The notes beneath the pieces were generated by a model. The model was not told the origin of the DNA. It made no database searches and saw nothing but the letters and a program-made list of their open reading frames with translations. From Bacteroidales bacterium UBA3824 (lineage in GTDB: Bacteria > Bacteroidota > Bacteroidia > Bacteroidales > UBA3824), in contig DGIK01000050.1 of NCBI GenBank assembly GCA_002393195.1, positions 1 through 33,454 of the forward strand: a stretch of 33,454 nt of DNA. Reading direction: 5' to 3'. Every line of letters begins with the position of its first letter. The stretch's first letter is position 1. Position numbers and translations under genes: made by a program. Positions 23,463 through 30,474 of the stretch are shown in pieces.

Positions 23463-23651
23463 TCAGAAAAGACAAAAAAATTTCTCCTTCATTATTTGGT
23501 CAACTTGTTCTGTGGTATATACCCTTCCATTCTTGATGTCGTCGAGGCTTTCGTCAATCATTTGATTGATTTCGTCCATAGTATATGGCTTCAACTCAGG
23601 CTCTTTGGCTGTGTTTTTTAAAGGTTCCAATTTTAATGCACTTGCGTTCAT
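23463..23651 (-). CDS. Orphan antitoxin-like small protein
   Basis: 62 residues. EPELKPYTMDEINQMIDESLDDIKNGRVYTTEQVDQIMKEKF matches the C-terminal pattern of small antitoxins that partner RelE/ParE or PIN toxins (a helix, D-I-x-x-G-R-V-Y-T-x-E-x-V-x-x-x-M). The last residues, FFCLF, are not typical and may reflect a damaged end. No toxin frame follows: the barrel-protein promoter begins within 20 bases. It has its own promoter. Assignment by pattern only. Confidence 0.65.
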   Translation of the reverse strand: MNASALKLEPLKNTAKEPELKPYTMDEINQMIDESLDDIKNGRVYTTEQVDQIMKEKFFCLF

Positions 23652-23676
23652 AGCGGTTACGATTTTTATGATTCCG

Positions 23677-23684
23677 CAAATATA
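23677..23684 (-). promoter_or_regulatory. Promoter -7 box (TATATTTG) for the orphan antitoxin
   Basis: Minus-strand exact match 25 bases before the ATG at 23651. Confidence 0.6.
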
Positions 23685-23779
23685 CTAACCTTTGTCGGGA
23701 ATTGCAAAAAATATTTTCAAATAACAATTTGTTAATGATAAGTTTATCTTAAAACCAACAACGTTACACTCTTTATTAG

Positions 23780-23787
23780 TAACTTTG
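23780..23787 (+). promoter_or_regulatory. Promoter -7 box (TAACTTTG) for the SDR-like gene
   Basis: Exact match; transcription should start near 23793, which rules out the TTG at 23785 as start codon of the gene that follows. Confidence 0.65.
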
Positions 23788-23838
23788 CACGATAAAAAAA
23801 TTAAAGTAAAAACAAAACCAAACAAGCCAAACAGTAAA

Positions 23839-24885
23839 GTGTATCTCGTAATCGGTGCTACGGAAATGGTGGGGGCGCATCTCGTGTGTGCGTTGCTACA
23901 CCTGGGACAGAGTGTGCGTGCAACACGCTGCAAGGGCGACCTGCCCGAATACACACGCCACATCCTGAGTTTCTATACCGGCGATTACGAGGGACAATTC
24001 AACGAAATCGAATGGGTGGACGCCGACTACGACGACATCGAAAGCCTGCAAGACGCCATGAAGGACATCTCTACGGTGTTTTGCTGCAAAATCCCTAAAC
24101 TCTGCCACGGTCACAATGTTGATGCCAACGTTCAGGAAATCAAGAACATATTAGCCGCCGCGCAAGAACAAAACGTCGAAAACTTCTTTTATCTGAGTAG
24201 TTACCACGCGCTCGGTGAAGAACCCGAAACCAAGGAAATCACCGAACTCTCACAGCGCAACCCCAAAGGCAAATACGACTCGTTTAGCCGTGCGCACTTC
24301 CGCTGCGAAATGGAGGTGCAACGCGCAATGGTAGAAGGACTTAACGCCTCAATCGCCGCCCCGACAGTCGTACTCGGACCCGGCAATTGGACCACCGACA
24401 CATCGCACCTCTTCCCCGACTCGGCGCAGCGCAAATATTATGCGCAAGGAGTTACGGGTTTTGTAAGTGTCAACGACGTAGTAAAATGCCTCCTGACTAT
24501 GGCGCGCAAAAAAATCTACGGCGAAAAGTTCATCATCAACTCCCAAAATTTGGGCTACCGTGCGCTCCACATACTTTTGGCACAAAAGACCGGCAACCCC
24601 GAACCGCAAAAGCCCGCGCCGCAGTACATATTGACGTGCTACAAAATTTGCCACGCCATCAAATCAATATTTACAGGTCGCCGTCCAATAGTCAACAGCC
24701 TGTATTTCAACAGTATGACGCACTTCAAACTGTTCGACAACTCCAAAAGCCTCCGCAGCCTCATCGCCGCCTACGAACCCATCGAAAGCGTCGTAGAAAC
24801 CATATCAAAAATATACAAAGAGGAACAATCTTCCGGCAGGTACAAACCCAAGAAGCACAGCGGAATGGGCATAAAAGTTTTCTAA
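23839..24885 (+). CDS. NAD(P)-binding epimerase/dehydratase-like protein (extended SDR) with altered motifs
   Basis: 348 residues if it starts at the GTG at 23839 (VYLVIGATEMVGAHLVCALL); no ATG exists in frame upstream before the promoter. The fold is clear: beta-alpha-beta start GATEMVG (usual GATGxxG, Gly replaced by Glu), then RATRCKGD, VDADYDDIESLQDAMKDISTVFCC, and FFYLSSYHALG. After this the usual Y-x-x-x-K pair reads KYDSFSRAHFRCEME, so the catalytic Lys is not in place. AAPTVVLGPGNW and GVTGFVSVNDVVKCLLTM are typical of the family. Substrate unknown. It is the only gene between its promoter and that of ruvB. Confidence 0.75.
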   Translation: MYLVIGATEMVGAHLVCALLHLGQSVRATRCKGDLPEYTRHILSFYTGDYEGQFNEIEWVDADYDDIESLQDAMKDISTVFCCKIPKLCHGHNVDANVQEIKNILAAAQEQNVENFFYLSSYHALGEEPETKEITELSQRNPKGKYDSFSRAHFRCEMEVQRAMVEGLNASIAAPTVVLGPGNWTTDTSHLFPDSAQRKYYAQGVTGFVSVNDVVKCLLTMARKKIYGEKFIINSQNLGYRALHILLAQKTGNPEPQKPAPQYILTCYKICHAIKSIFTGRRPIVNSLYFNSMTHFKLFDNSKSLRSLIAAYEPIESVVETISKIYKEEQSSGRYKPKKHSGMGIKVF

Positions 24886-24903
24886 ATTTTACATTTAGTG
24901 TCA

Positions 24904-24927
24904 TTATTGAACAAAAAAATTCAATAA
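24904..24927. promoter_or_regulatory. Inverted repeat before the ruvB promoter
   Basis: TTATTGAA and TTCAATAA, 8 bp perfect, around CAAAAAAA; 17 bases before the ruvB -7 box. No T-run follows, so it may be an operator rather than a terminator. Confidence 0.4.
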
Positions 24928-24943
24928 TCTCCAAAATTTTCAT

Positions 24944-24951
24944 TACCTTTG
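24944..24951 (+). promoter_or_regulatory. Promoter -7 box (TACCTTTG) for ruvB
   Basis: Exact match; predicts a transcript starting near 24958 and supports the ATG at 24982. Confidence 0.65.
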
Positions 24952-24981
24952 CGCTCGCACGATTATAGCCATGCGTCACAA

Positions 24982-26007
24982 ATGGACATCAGAAAACTTG
25001 ACATATCAGAAAAAGAGAAGGAAATCGAGAAGAAACTCCGCCCGCTCACCTTCGACGACTTCAACGGACAGCAAAAACTCCGCGAAAACCTTGAAGTGTT
25101 CGTCAAGGCTGCAAAAATGCGCGGCGAGGCTCTCGACCACATCCTGTTCCACGGCCCTCCGGGTCTTGGCAAGACCACCTTATCTAATATAATCGCCAAC
25201 GAACTCGGCGTCGGTATGAAGACCACGTCGGGTCCCGTGCTCGACAAGCCCGGCGACCTCGCGGGATTGCTCACAAACCTCGACGAAAAAGACGTGCTCT
25301 TCATCGACGAAATCCACCGCCTCAGCCCCGTCGTGGAAGAATACTTGTATTCCGCAATGGAGGACTACAAAATCGACATTATGATCGACAAAGGCCCGGC
25401 GGCGAGGTCGGTGCAACTGACCCTGAACCCATTCACCCTCGTAGGCGCAACCACACGCGCCGGGCTTCTGACGGCTCCATTGAGGGCAAGGTTTGGCATT
25501 AACCTTTTGCTTGAATATTATGACGTCAAAGTATTGACACGCATCATAATACGAGCCGCAGGAATATTGAAGATAGAGATTGACGAACCCGCCGCCGGGG
25601 AGATAGCATCGCGCAGCCGTGGCACGCCACGCATCGCAAATTCGCTCCTGCGCCGCGTAAGGGACTACGCACAGGTGAAAGGCACGGGCGCAATCGACCT
25701 CGAAATCACAAAATACGCCCTCGACAACCTCAACATCGATTCCCTCGGTCTCGACGAGATGGACAACAAGATTTTATGCACCATCATCGACAAGTTTCAG
25801 GGCGGACCCGTGGGCGTCAACACAATCGCAACCGCCGTCGGCGAAGATGCGGGCACAATCGAAGAAGTCTATGAGCCATACCTTATAATGGAGGGTCTCA
25901 TCAAGAGAACGCCACGTGGAAGGGTTGTAACCGACTTTGCATACAAGCACTTAGGCAAAAATCGCATCAACTTCGACGGCGACGAGGTACAATTATCGCT
26001 TTTTTGA
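24982..26007 (+). CDS. ruvB: Holliday junction branch-migration ATPase RuvB
   Basis: 341 residues from the ATG at 24982 ([21 protein letters not shown]). [21 protein letters not shown]; Walker [40 protein letters not shown]; Walker [25 protein letters not shown]; sensor 1 [21 protein letters not shown]; and the C-terminal winged helix [29 protein letters not shown] and [18 protein letters not shown]. It forms the hexameric motor with RuvA, pulling DNA through Holliday junctions. ruvA and ruvC are not in the window. Length is normal. Confidence 0.97.
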   Translation: MDIRKLDISEKEKEIEKKLRPLTFDDFNGQQKLRENLEVFVKAAKMRGEALDHILFHGPPGLGKTTLSNIIANELGVGMKTTSGPVLDKPGDLAGLLTNLDEKDVLFIDEIHRLSPVVEEYLYSAMEDYKIDIMIDKGPAARSVQLTLNPFTLVGATTRAGLLTAPLRARFGINLLLEYYDVKVLTRIIIRAAGILKIEIDEPAAGEIASRSRGTPRIANSLLRRVRDYAQVKGTGAIDLEITKYALDNLNIDSLGLDEMDNKILCTIIDKFQGGPVGVNTIATAVGEDAGTIEEVYEPYLIMEGLIKRTPRGRVVTDFAYKHLGKNRINFDGDEVQLSLF

Positions 26008-26086
26008 TAAATTAAAGCGAATTTTACAAAATTTGGTTTGATATTTGCAACAACCCACAATTAGAACAAAAAACATATCTACAAAG

Positions 26087-26470
26087 ATGATTGAAAAAGG
26101 AAAAATAAAAATAGAAGAGACCGACGACACACCGTTGGTAGAGTTCGACATAGAGAAGAACATCCTCAGGATTGCCGGCCCGTCGTTCCCCGAGAACGCG
26201 CCTGACTTCTACAACCCCATAATTGCGGAGGTGTGCAACATCGACCCGCAAAGCCCCGGCCAACTTGTTATTGAACTCGAATTTTCCATCCTCAGTTCCG
26301 CCTCAAACAAGATGGTGTACGAGATGCTTGTCAAATTGGAGAAAATTTTCTACCTCGGCAAGTCTATGAAAATCAAATGGATATACGAAGGATTCGACGA
26401 AGATATGGTCGATGAAGGACTCGGCTACAAGGCAAATCTCAAAATAGATTTTGAACTTGTAGAAAAATAA
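26087..26470 (+). CDS. Free-standing SiaC-like (DUF1987) protein
   Basis: 127 residues from the ATG at 26087. TPLVEFDIEKNILRIAGPSF, PENAPDFYNPIIAEV, IELEFSILSSASNKMVYEMLVKLEKIF and MKIKWIYEGFDEDMVDEGL match the SiaC family throughout and parallel the N-terminal half of the fusion at 9192. At the phosphosite the NTASAK of the fusion becomes SSASNK, so a Ser may take the place of the Thr. In Pseudomonas, SiaC is toggled by a kinase (SiaB) and a phosphatase (SiaA) and stimulates a diguanylate cyclase; no such partner lies within this window. It sits 79 bases after ruvB, with a near-consensus box (GATATTTG, 26040-26047) upstream. The tRNA-Arg promoter lies in its 3' end. Confidence 0.88.
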   Translation: MIEKGKIKIEETDDTPLVEFDIEKNILRIAGPSFPENAPDFYNPIIAEVCNIDPQSPGQLVIELEFSILSSASNKMVYEMLVKLEKIFYLGKSMKIKWIYEGFDEDMVDEGLGYKANLKIDFELVEK

Positions 26471-26480
26471 TGTATCTTTG
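26450..26480 (+). promoter_or_regulatory. Promoter of tRNA-Arg (TTTG ... TATCTTTG)
   Basis: TTTG 26450-26453, inside the end of the SiaC gene, and TATCTTTG 26473-26480, 19 bases apart. Confidence 0.75.
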
Positions 26481-26496
26481 CACCGCGACTGCAAAA

Positions 26497-26570
26497 GGCC
26501 CCGTAGTTTAGCTGAATAGAACGTAGGATTCCGGTTCCTAAGGTCGTGGGTTTGAATCCCGCCGGGGTCA
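26497..26570 (+). tRNA. tRNA-Arg (anticodon CCG)
   Basis: Acceptor GGCCCCG pairs with CGGGGTC (one G-U); anticodon stem TAGGA/TCCTA encloses TTCCGGT, giving anticodon CCG; T arm GTGGG-TTTGAAT-CCCGC; discriminator A. No CCA encoded. Confidence 0.92.
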
Positions 26571-26593
26571 CAATGAAAATTTTTGCAAAAAAA

Positions 26594-26629
26594 ACGGCAA
26601 AAAATTTGGTAGTCTCAAATTTTTGCCGT
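26594..26629. terminator. Hairpin after tRNA-Arg that overlaps the tRNA-Cys promoter
   Basis: ACGGCAAAAAATTTG pairs with CAAATTTTTGCCGT (one bulged A) around GTAGTCT. The stem covers the TTTG element and touches the -7 box of the next tRNA. Confidence 0.6.
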
Positions 26630-26636
26630 AATTTCG
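26605..26636 (+). promoter_or_regulatory. Promoter of tRNA-Cys (TTTG ... TAATTTCG)
   Basis: TTTG 26605-26608 and TAATTTCG 26629-26636, 20 bases apart as at tRNA-Gln; the -7 box has TTCG rather than TTTG. The next 16 bases, CAGCGTCAAAAAAACA after the box, equal the tRNA-Gln leader. Confidence 0.7.
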
Positions 26637-26658
26637 CAGCGTCAAAAAAACATTAGAC

Positions 26659-26729
26659 GGTCGGTTAGCCAAGCGGTTAGGTACCGGTCTGCAAAACCGT
26701 TTAGAGCGGTTCGACTCCGCTACCGACCT
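26659..26729 (+). tRNA. tRNA-Cys (anticodon GCA)
   Basis: Acceptor GGTCGGT/ACCGACC; anticodon stem CCGGT/ACCGT with a mismatch at the outer pair, loop CTGCAAA, anticodon GCA; T arm AGCGG-TTCGACT-CCGCT; discriminator T. A T-rich tail follows. No CCA encoded. Confidence 0.92.
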
Positions 26730-26821
26730 CTATTTTTTCTTTTCTGTAATCAACTATCAATTCCCCACACACAAAAAACATTAATTTCCCACTTATTGGG
26801 TTCGTTGTGCGTTTTTTTTAT

Positions 26822-26829
26822 TAATTTTG
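26822..26829 (+). promoter_or_regulatory. Promoter -7 box (TAATTTTG) for the GH95 gene
   Basis: Exact TAnnTTTG match 32 bases before the ATG at 26861. Confidence 0.65.
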
Positions 26830-26860
26830 CCATCAAACAATAATACACAAAACATTAGAT

Positions 26861-29332
26861 ATGAAAAGACTATCAATTCTGACTTTGGCGTTCTGTGCCG
26901 CACTATCGGCAAACGCCCAGCAAGGCACGTCAACGCAACTGGATGCCACCATCACGCCATCCAACACGCTGTATTACGACCGCCCCGCCAAGCAATGGAC
27001 TGAGGCTCTGCCAATCGGCAATTCGCACATCGGAGCGATGATATACGGCGACCCCACCTCCGAGACCATCCAACTCAACGACGAGACTTTTTGGGCGGGT
27101 TCTCCACACTCCAACAACAGCGACAGCGCATACAGCCACCTCGCCGAAGTGCAACAACTAATCAAAGACGGCAAGACCGTGGAGGCGCAGGACACCATCA
27201 ACGCAAAATTCTTCACCGGTCAAAATGGTATGAGTTACCTCACGCTCGGCGAACTCAGGATTTACCACGACGACAAGACCCCCGCGCAAAATTACAGCCG
27301 CACCCTCGACCTCAATTCTGCCGTTGCCACCACGACTTATACAAAAGGCAAGGTAAAATATAACGTTACATCATACGTGTCGTTCCACAGCGACGCGCTC
27401 ATCCACCGCATCGAAGCCTCCAAAAAAGGCGCGGTGTCATTCTCCGTAGATTACGCCTGCCCGCTCAAAAGCGAGATGAGCCTTTCACGCAATCAGATGA
27501 CAATCAAGATATTGGGCAAAGACCAAGAAGGCGTCAGAGGCAAATTGGAGGACGTAATGATAGTAGTATTGAGGACCGACGGCGAAGTAGTAAGGGTTGG
27601 CGAGCGTCTGCGCGTCTCCAAAGGCAACTACGCCGAAATCCGCGTAACATCCGCCACCAACTTCCTCAACTACCACGACATCAGCGGCAACGCCCAAGAA
27701 AAGTCCCAATCAGCGATGGACAACTCCCTGAAAGACGACTACAAAGACGACCTTCCAAAACACATCGAGAAGTACGGCGAACAATACCGCCGCGCATCGC
27801 TCATCCTGCCCACTAACCAAACTACAACGCAGACCACCGACCTCCGCGTCAAGAATTTCAAGGAACAGGAAGACCCCGCGCTCATAGCGTTGATGTTCAA
27901 TTACGGCAGATACCTCCTCATCTCGTCATCGCAGCCCGGCGGACAGCCCGCCAACTTGCAAGGCATTTGGAACAATTCGCCCGACCCCGCTTGGGACAGC
28001 AAATACACCATCAACATCAACACCGAGATGAACTATTGGCCGTCAGAAGTTACGAACCTCACCGAATGTAACGAGCCTCTGTTCCATCTCATCAACGAAC
28101 TCTCCGTAACCGGCACCAAGACCGCACAAACCCTCTATCACGCAGACGGTTGGGTGGCTCACCACAACACCGACATTTGGAGAGTGGCAGGGCCTATCGA
28201 CGGATCTTTTTGGGGAATGTGGCCCCACGGCGGCGCATGGCTCGCACAACACCTTTGGCAGCATTACCTCTACACCGGCGACAAGGATTTTCTCCGCAAC
28301 AGTTACCATATAATAAAAGGTACGGCGGATTTTTACATGAGTTTTGCAATCCCTTACAACGACTATTTGGTAACGACGCCATCAGTATCGCCCGAACACG
28401 GCCCCGGCAACAATCCAAGTTCTCTCGCCATTGGCTGTACGATGGACAATCAGATTGTTTTTGACGCTCTCAATTCCACGCTCCTTGCTTCCGAAATCCT
28501 CGACCTCGATGCAGACTACCGCGAAAAACTCCGCGCCACCATCGCCAAACTGCCCCCGATGCAAATTGGCAAGTACAACCAACTCCAAGAATGGCTCGAC
28601 GACGTTGACGACCCCAAAGACCAACACCGCCACGTGTCGCACCTCTACGGACTCTACCCCTCCAACCAAATCACGCCCGGCAAAAATCCGCTCCTGATGG
28701 AAGCCGCCAAAAACACCCTCACACAGCGCGGTGATATGGCTACGGGATGGTCAATTGGTTGGAAGATAAACCTTTGGGCGCGTCTCTTGGATGGCAACCA
28801 CGCCTACAAAATAATCAAGAATATGCTCACTCTCCTGCCCGCCGACGCCGGTTGGGGCAATTTCCCGGAGGGTCGCACATATCCCAACCTCTTTGACGCG
28901 CACCCGCCGTTCCAAATCGACGGCAACTTTGGATTCTGCGCCGGCATCGCCGAAATGCTCCTCCAAAGCCACGACGGCGCAGTTCACCTGTTGCCCGCCC
29001 TGCCCGACAATTTGAAGGAAGGCAGTTACAAAGGCTTGGTAGCGAGAGGCGGCTTTGTGGTTGATGTCAATTGGCAAGACGGCAAAATCACCACGGCTGT
29101 CATCACATCGCGCATCGGCGGCCTCCTGAGAATCCGCTCCGCAGTACCATTGCAAGGCGACGGACTCCGCCCCGCAAATCCTTCGGTAAACAATCCGCTC
29201 CTAATGCCCGCCGAAGTAGCCGCGCCGAAGATTTCACCTGAATCCACAATCCAAGCCCCCGCCCCGACCAAATATTATGAATACGACGTCGAGACGCAAG
29301 AAGGACAAGAGATTAGGTTGAGTGCGGAATAA
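26861..29332 (+). CDS. Glycoside hydrolase family 95 (alpha-L-fucosidase type), secreted
   Basis: 823 residues with a signal peptide ([20 protein letters not shown]). N-terminal beta domain opening typical of GH95: [43 protein letters not shown]. The (alpha/alpha)6 catalytic domain follows: [105 protein letters not shown], and [20 protein letters not shown]. The Asn pair in N-x-N, the Glu in PEHG and the Asp in QIDGNFG correspond to residues used by GH95 enzymes for inverting cleavage. It likely removes alpha-1,2-linked L-fucose (or a related sugar) from host or plant glycans in the periplasm or outside. No SusC/SusD pair is nearby. Confidence 0.95.
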   Translation: MKRLSILTLAFCAALSANAQQGTSTQLDATITPSNTLYYDRPAKQWTEALPIGNSHIGAMIYGDPTSETIQLNDETFWAGSPHSNNSDSAYSHLAEVQQLIKDGKTVEAQDTINAKFFTGQNGMSYLTLGELRIYHDDKTPAQNYSRTLDLNSAVATTTYTKGKVKYNVTSYVSFHSDALIHRIEASKKGAVSFSVDYACPLKSEMSLSRNQMTIKILGKDQEGVRGKLEDVMIVVLRTDGEVVRVGERLRVSKGNYAEIRVTSATNFLNYHDISGNAQEKSQSAMDNSLKDDYKDDLPKHIEKYGEQYRRASLILPTNQTTTQTTDLRVKNFKEQEDPALIALMFNYGRYLLISSSQPGGQPANLQGIWNNSPDPAWDSKYTININTEMNYWPSEVTNLTECNEPLFHLINELSVTGTKTAQTLYHADGWVAHHNTDIWRVAGPIDGSFWGMWPHGGAWLAQHLWQHYLYTGDKDFLRNSYHIIKGTADFYMSFAIPYNDYLVTTPSVSPEHGPGNNPSSLAIGCTMDNQIVFDALNSTLLASEILDLDADYREKLRATIAKLPPMQIGKYNQLQEWLDDVDDPKDQHRHVSHLYGLYPSNQITPGKNPLLMEAAKNTLTQRGDMATGWSIGWKINLWARLLDGNHAYKIIKNMLTLLPADAGWGNFPEGRTYPNLFDAHPPFQIDGNFGFCAGIAEMLLQSHDGAVHLLPALPDNLKEGSYKGLVARGGFVVDVNWQDGKITTAVITSRIGGLLRIRSAVPLQGDGLRPANPSVNNPLLMPAEVAAPKISPESTIQAPAPTKYYEYDVETQEGQEIRLSAE

Positions 29333-29360
29333 TTTTTTTTAAATAGATATAATATATGTG

Positions 29361-29388
29361 GTAGAGACGCGATTAATCGCGTCTCTAC
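29361..29388. repeat. Perfect 28-bp palindrome (GTAGAGACGC family)
   Basis: GTAGAGACGCGATT followed by its exact reverse complement. It lies between the convergent GH95 and MNT genes and can end transcription from both sides. Related elements are at 10362-10387 and, decayed, 10759-10784. Confidence 0.85.
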
Positions 29389-29409
29389 GCATATTTAGGG
29401 CATTATTTT

Positions 29410-29712
29410 TCACCTCTCATAAAACACCTGCCCCACCCTGTCGATATGCTCGCCGATGGGAGTGTTCTTTTTTGACTGATAATCAATCAAATCCACGCCA
29501 TACAGAAGTTCGAGGTCGTCGATTTCGCAACTGATTTTGAACAACTTCCTGAAATCAAGCCCACTACCAATGACAGCAAGGTCGATGTCGGAGCCGGGAC
29601 GATAATTGCCCTTTGCCCTCGACCCAAATATCAAGACCTTCTCCACCTCGCTGTGCTTGCGAAAAACGCCATTGATTTCATCAATCACTTTATCTGAAAG
29701 TCCAAATTTCAT
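29410..29712 (-). CDS. MNT-type nucleotidyltransferase (antitoxin partner of HEPN protein)
   Basis: 100 residues. VEKVLIFGSRAKGNYRPGSDIDLAVIG carries the nucleotidyltransferase signature G-S-R-A-K-G ... S-D-I-D-L, with the two Asp residues for metal binding; a later Asp in YGVDLIDY supplies the third. MNT proteins of this class (MntA, HI0073) neutralise a HEPN toxin; for MntA-HepT of Shewanella this happens by adding AMP units to a Tyr in the toxin (known). Its start overlaps the upstream HEPN gene stop by ATGA, so the two are coupled. Confidence 0.9.
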   Translation of the reverse strand: MKFGLSDKVIDEINGVFRKHSEVEKVLIFGSRAKGNYRPGSDIDLAVIGSGLDFRKLFKISCEIDDLELLYGVDLIDYQSKKNTPIGEHIDRVGQVFYER

Positions 29713-30134
29713 TGATAGTCAGGATTATGAGATAAAACTTCCAATTTATCATCAAGCGTTTTGAGCAACGGAGCAAACTCACTATAGATCAACCTTACAG
29801 TAGCAAGAATCTCGCTCTCGTCATAAACGTGCGTGAATACATTGCGGGATTTCAGCATAGCACGCCATCCTTCGTGGTCGGTAATATAGCCCGCCTCAAA
29901 CGCAGTTTTGATAACACCATTTGGACCCGGCATAAATTGGAATCCGCCAAAACTCAGAAGATCCTGCAAGACCTTCCACGCAAGTTCAAAAGTGTATTCA
30001 AACCTCTGCACAAGACCTTCCACCTCCAATTCCGACAAGTCGTCGATGCTTCTATCGTCAGTCAGAGCAACAAGTCGTCCACACGCCTTATGAAAATTGG
30101 AATACCGTTGTATCCACCTTGTATCGTTTTCCAT
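29709..30134 (-). CDS. HEPN-domain protein, HI0074 type (toxin of an MNT/HEPN pair)
   Basis: 141 residues from the ATG at 30134 (MENDTRWIQRYSNFHKACGRL); a longer frame upstream runs past the promoter and is not used. All-helical: LEVEGLVQRFEYTFELAWKVLQDLL, FEAGYITDHEGWRAMLKSRNVFTHVYDE and LIYSEFAPLLKTLDDKL. RNVFTHVY is the R-x4-H-x-Y motif: the R...H pair is the RNase site of HEPN toxins, and the Tyr is the residue modified in the HepT/MntA system. It resembles the HI0074 'nucleotidyltransferase substrate binding' family. The toxin is encoded first, the antitoxin second. Confidence 0.9.
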   Translation of the reverse strand: MENDTRWIQRYSNFHKACGRLVALTDDRSIDDLSELEVEGLVQRFEYTFELAWKVLQDLLSFGGFQFMPGPNGVIKTAFEAGYITDHEGWRAMLKSRNVFTHVYDESEILATVRLIYSEFAPLLKTLDDKLEVLSHNPDYQ

Positions 30135-30158
30135 AGAAATTGCATTAAAAAATTTTGA

Positions 30159-30166
30159 CAAAGATA
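30159..30166 (-). promoter_or_regulatory. Promoter -7 box (TATCTTTG) for the HEPN/MNT pair
   Basis: Minus-strand exact match 25 bases before the ATG at 30134; it supports that start. Confidence 0.65.
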
Positions 30167-30187
30167 AAAAAAAACGTATATTTACAC

Positions 30188-30221
30188 AAAAAAAGGTTGG
30201 CACGATTCACATCGCCCAACC
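30188..30221 (-). terminator. Leftward terminator upstream of the HEPN gene
   Basis: On the minus strand GGTTGG-GCGAT-GTGA-ATCGT-G-CCAACC is followed by T7. It ends transcripts arriving from the propeller/PKD gene or from the box at 30359. Confidence 0.8.
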
Positions 30222-30358
30222 CATCCATACTGTTTGAAAATAGATTTATATCCAATTACTAAAATATGAGAATAATTTAAAAAAAATTGTTATATCCGCT
30301 ACAAATTATTAATCCTTTCGTATGTGAAAAACAAAATCTTTCGTTTATTTTACTGATA

Positions 30359-30366
30359 CAAAGGTA
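30359..30366 (-). promoter_or_regulatory. Possible leftward promoter (TACCTTTG) of a short untranslated transcript
   Basis: Minus-strand exact TAnnTTTG match with no gene start near it. From here to the terminator at 30188 a transcript would be about 165 nt without a supported coding frame. 30135-30474 otherwise holds only AT-rich DNA. Confidence 0.45.
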
Positions 30367-30474
30367 AGGGCTATTCACAAAAAATCAAAGAAATTTTGTT
30401 ACACAAAACATATAAAAATATTACCAATCTATACTACAAAAGAAACATAAATGTAACAAATGTGCAAAAATCAT

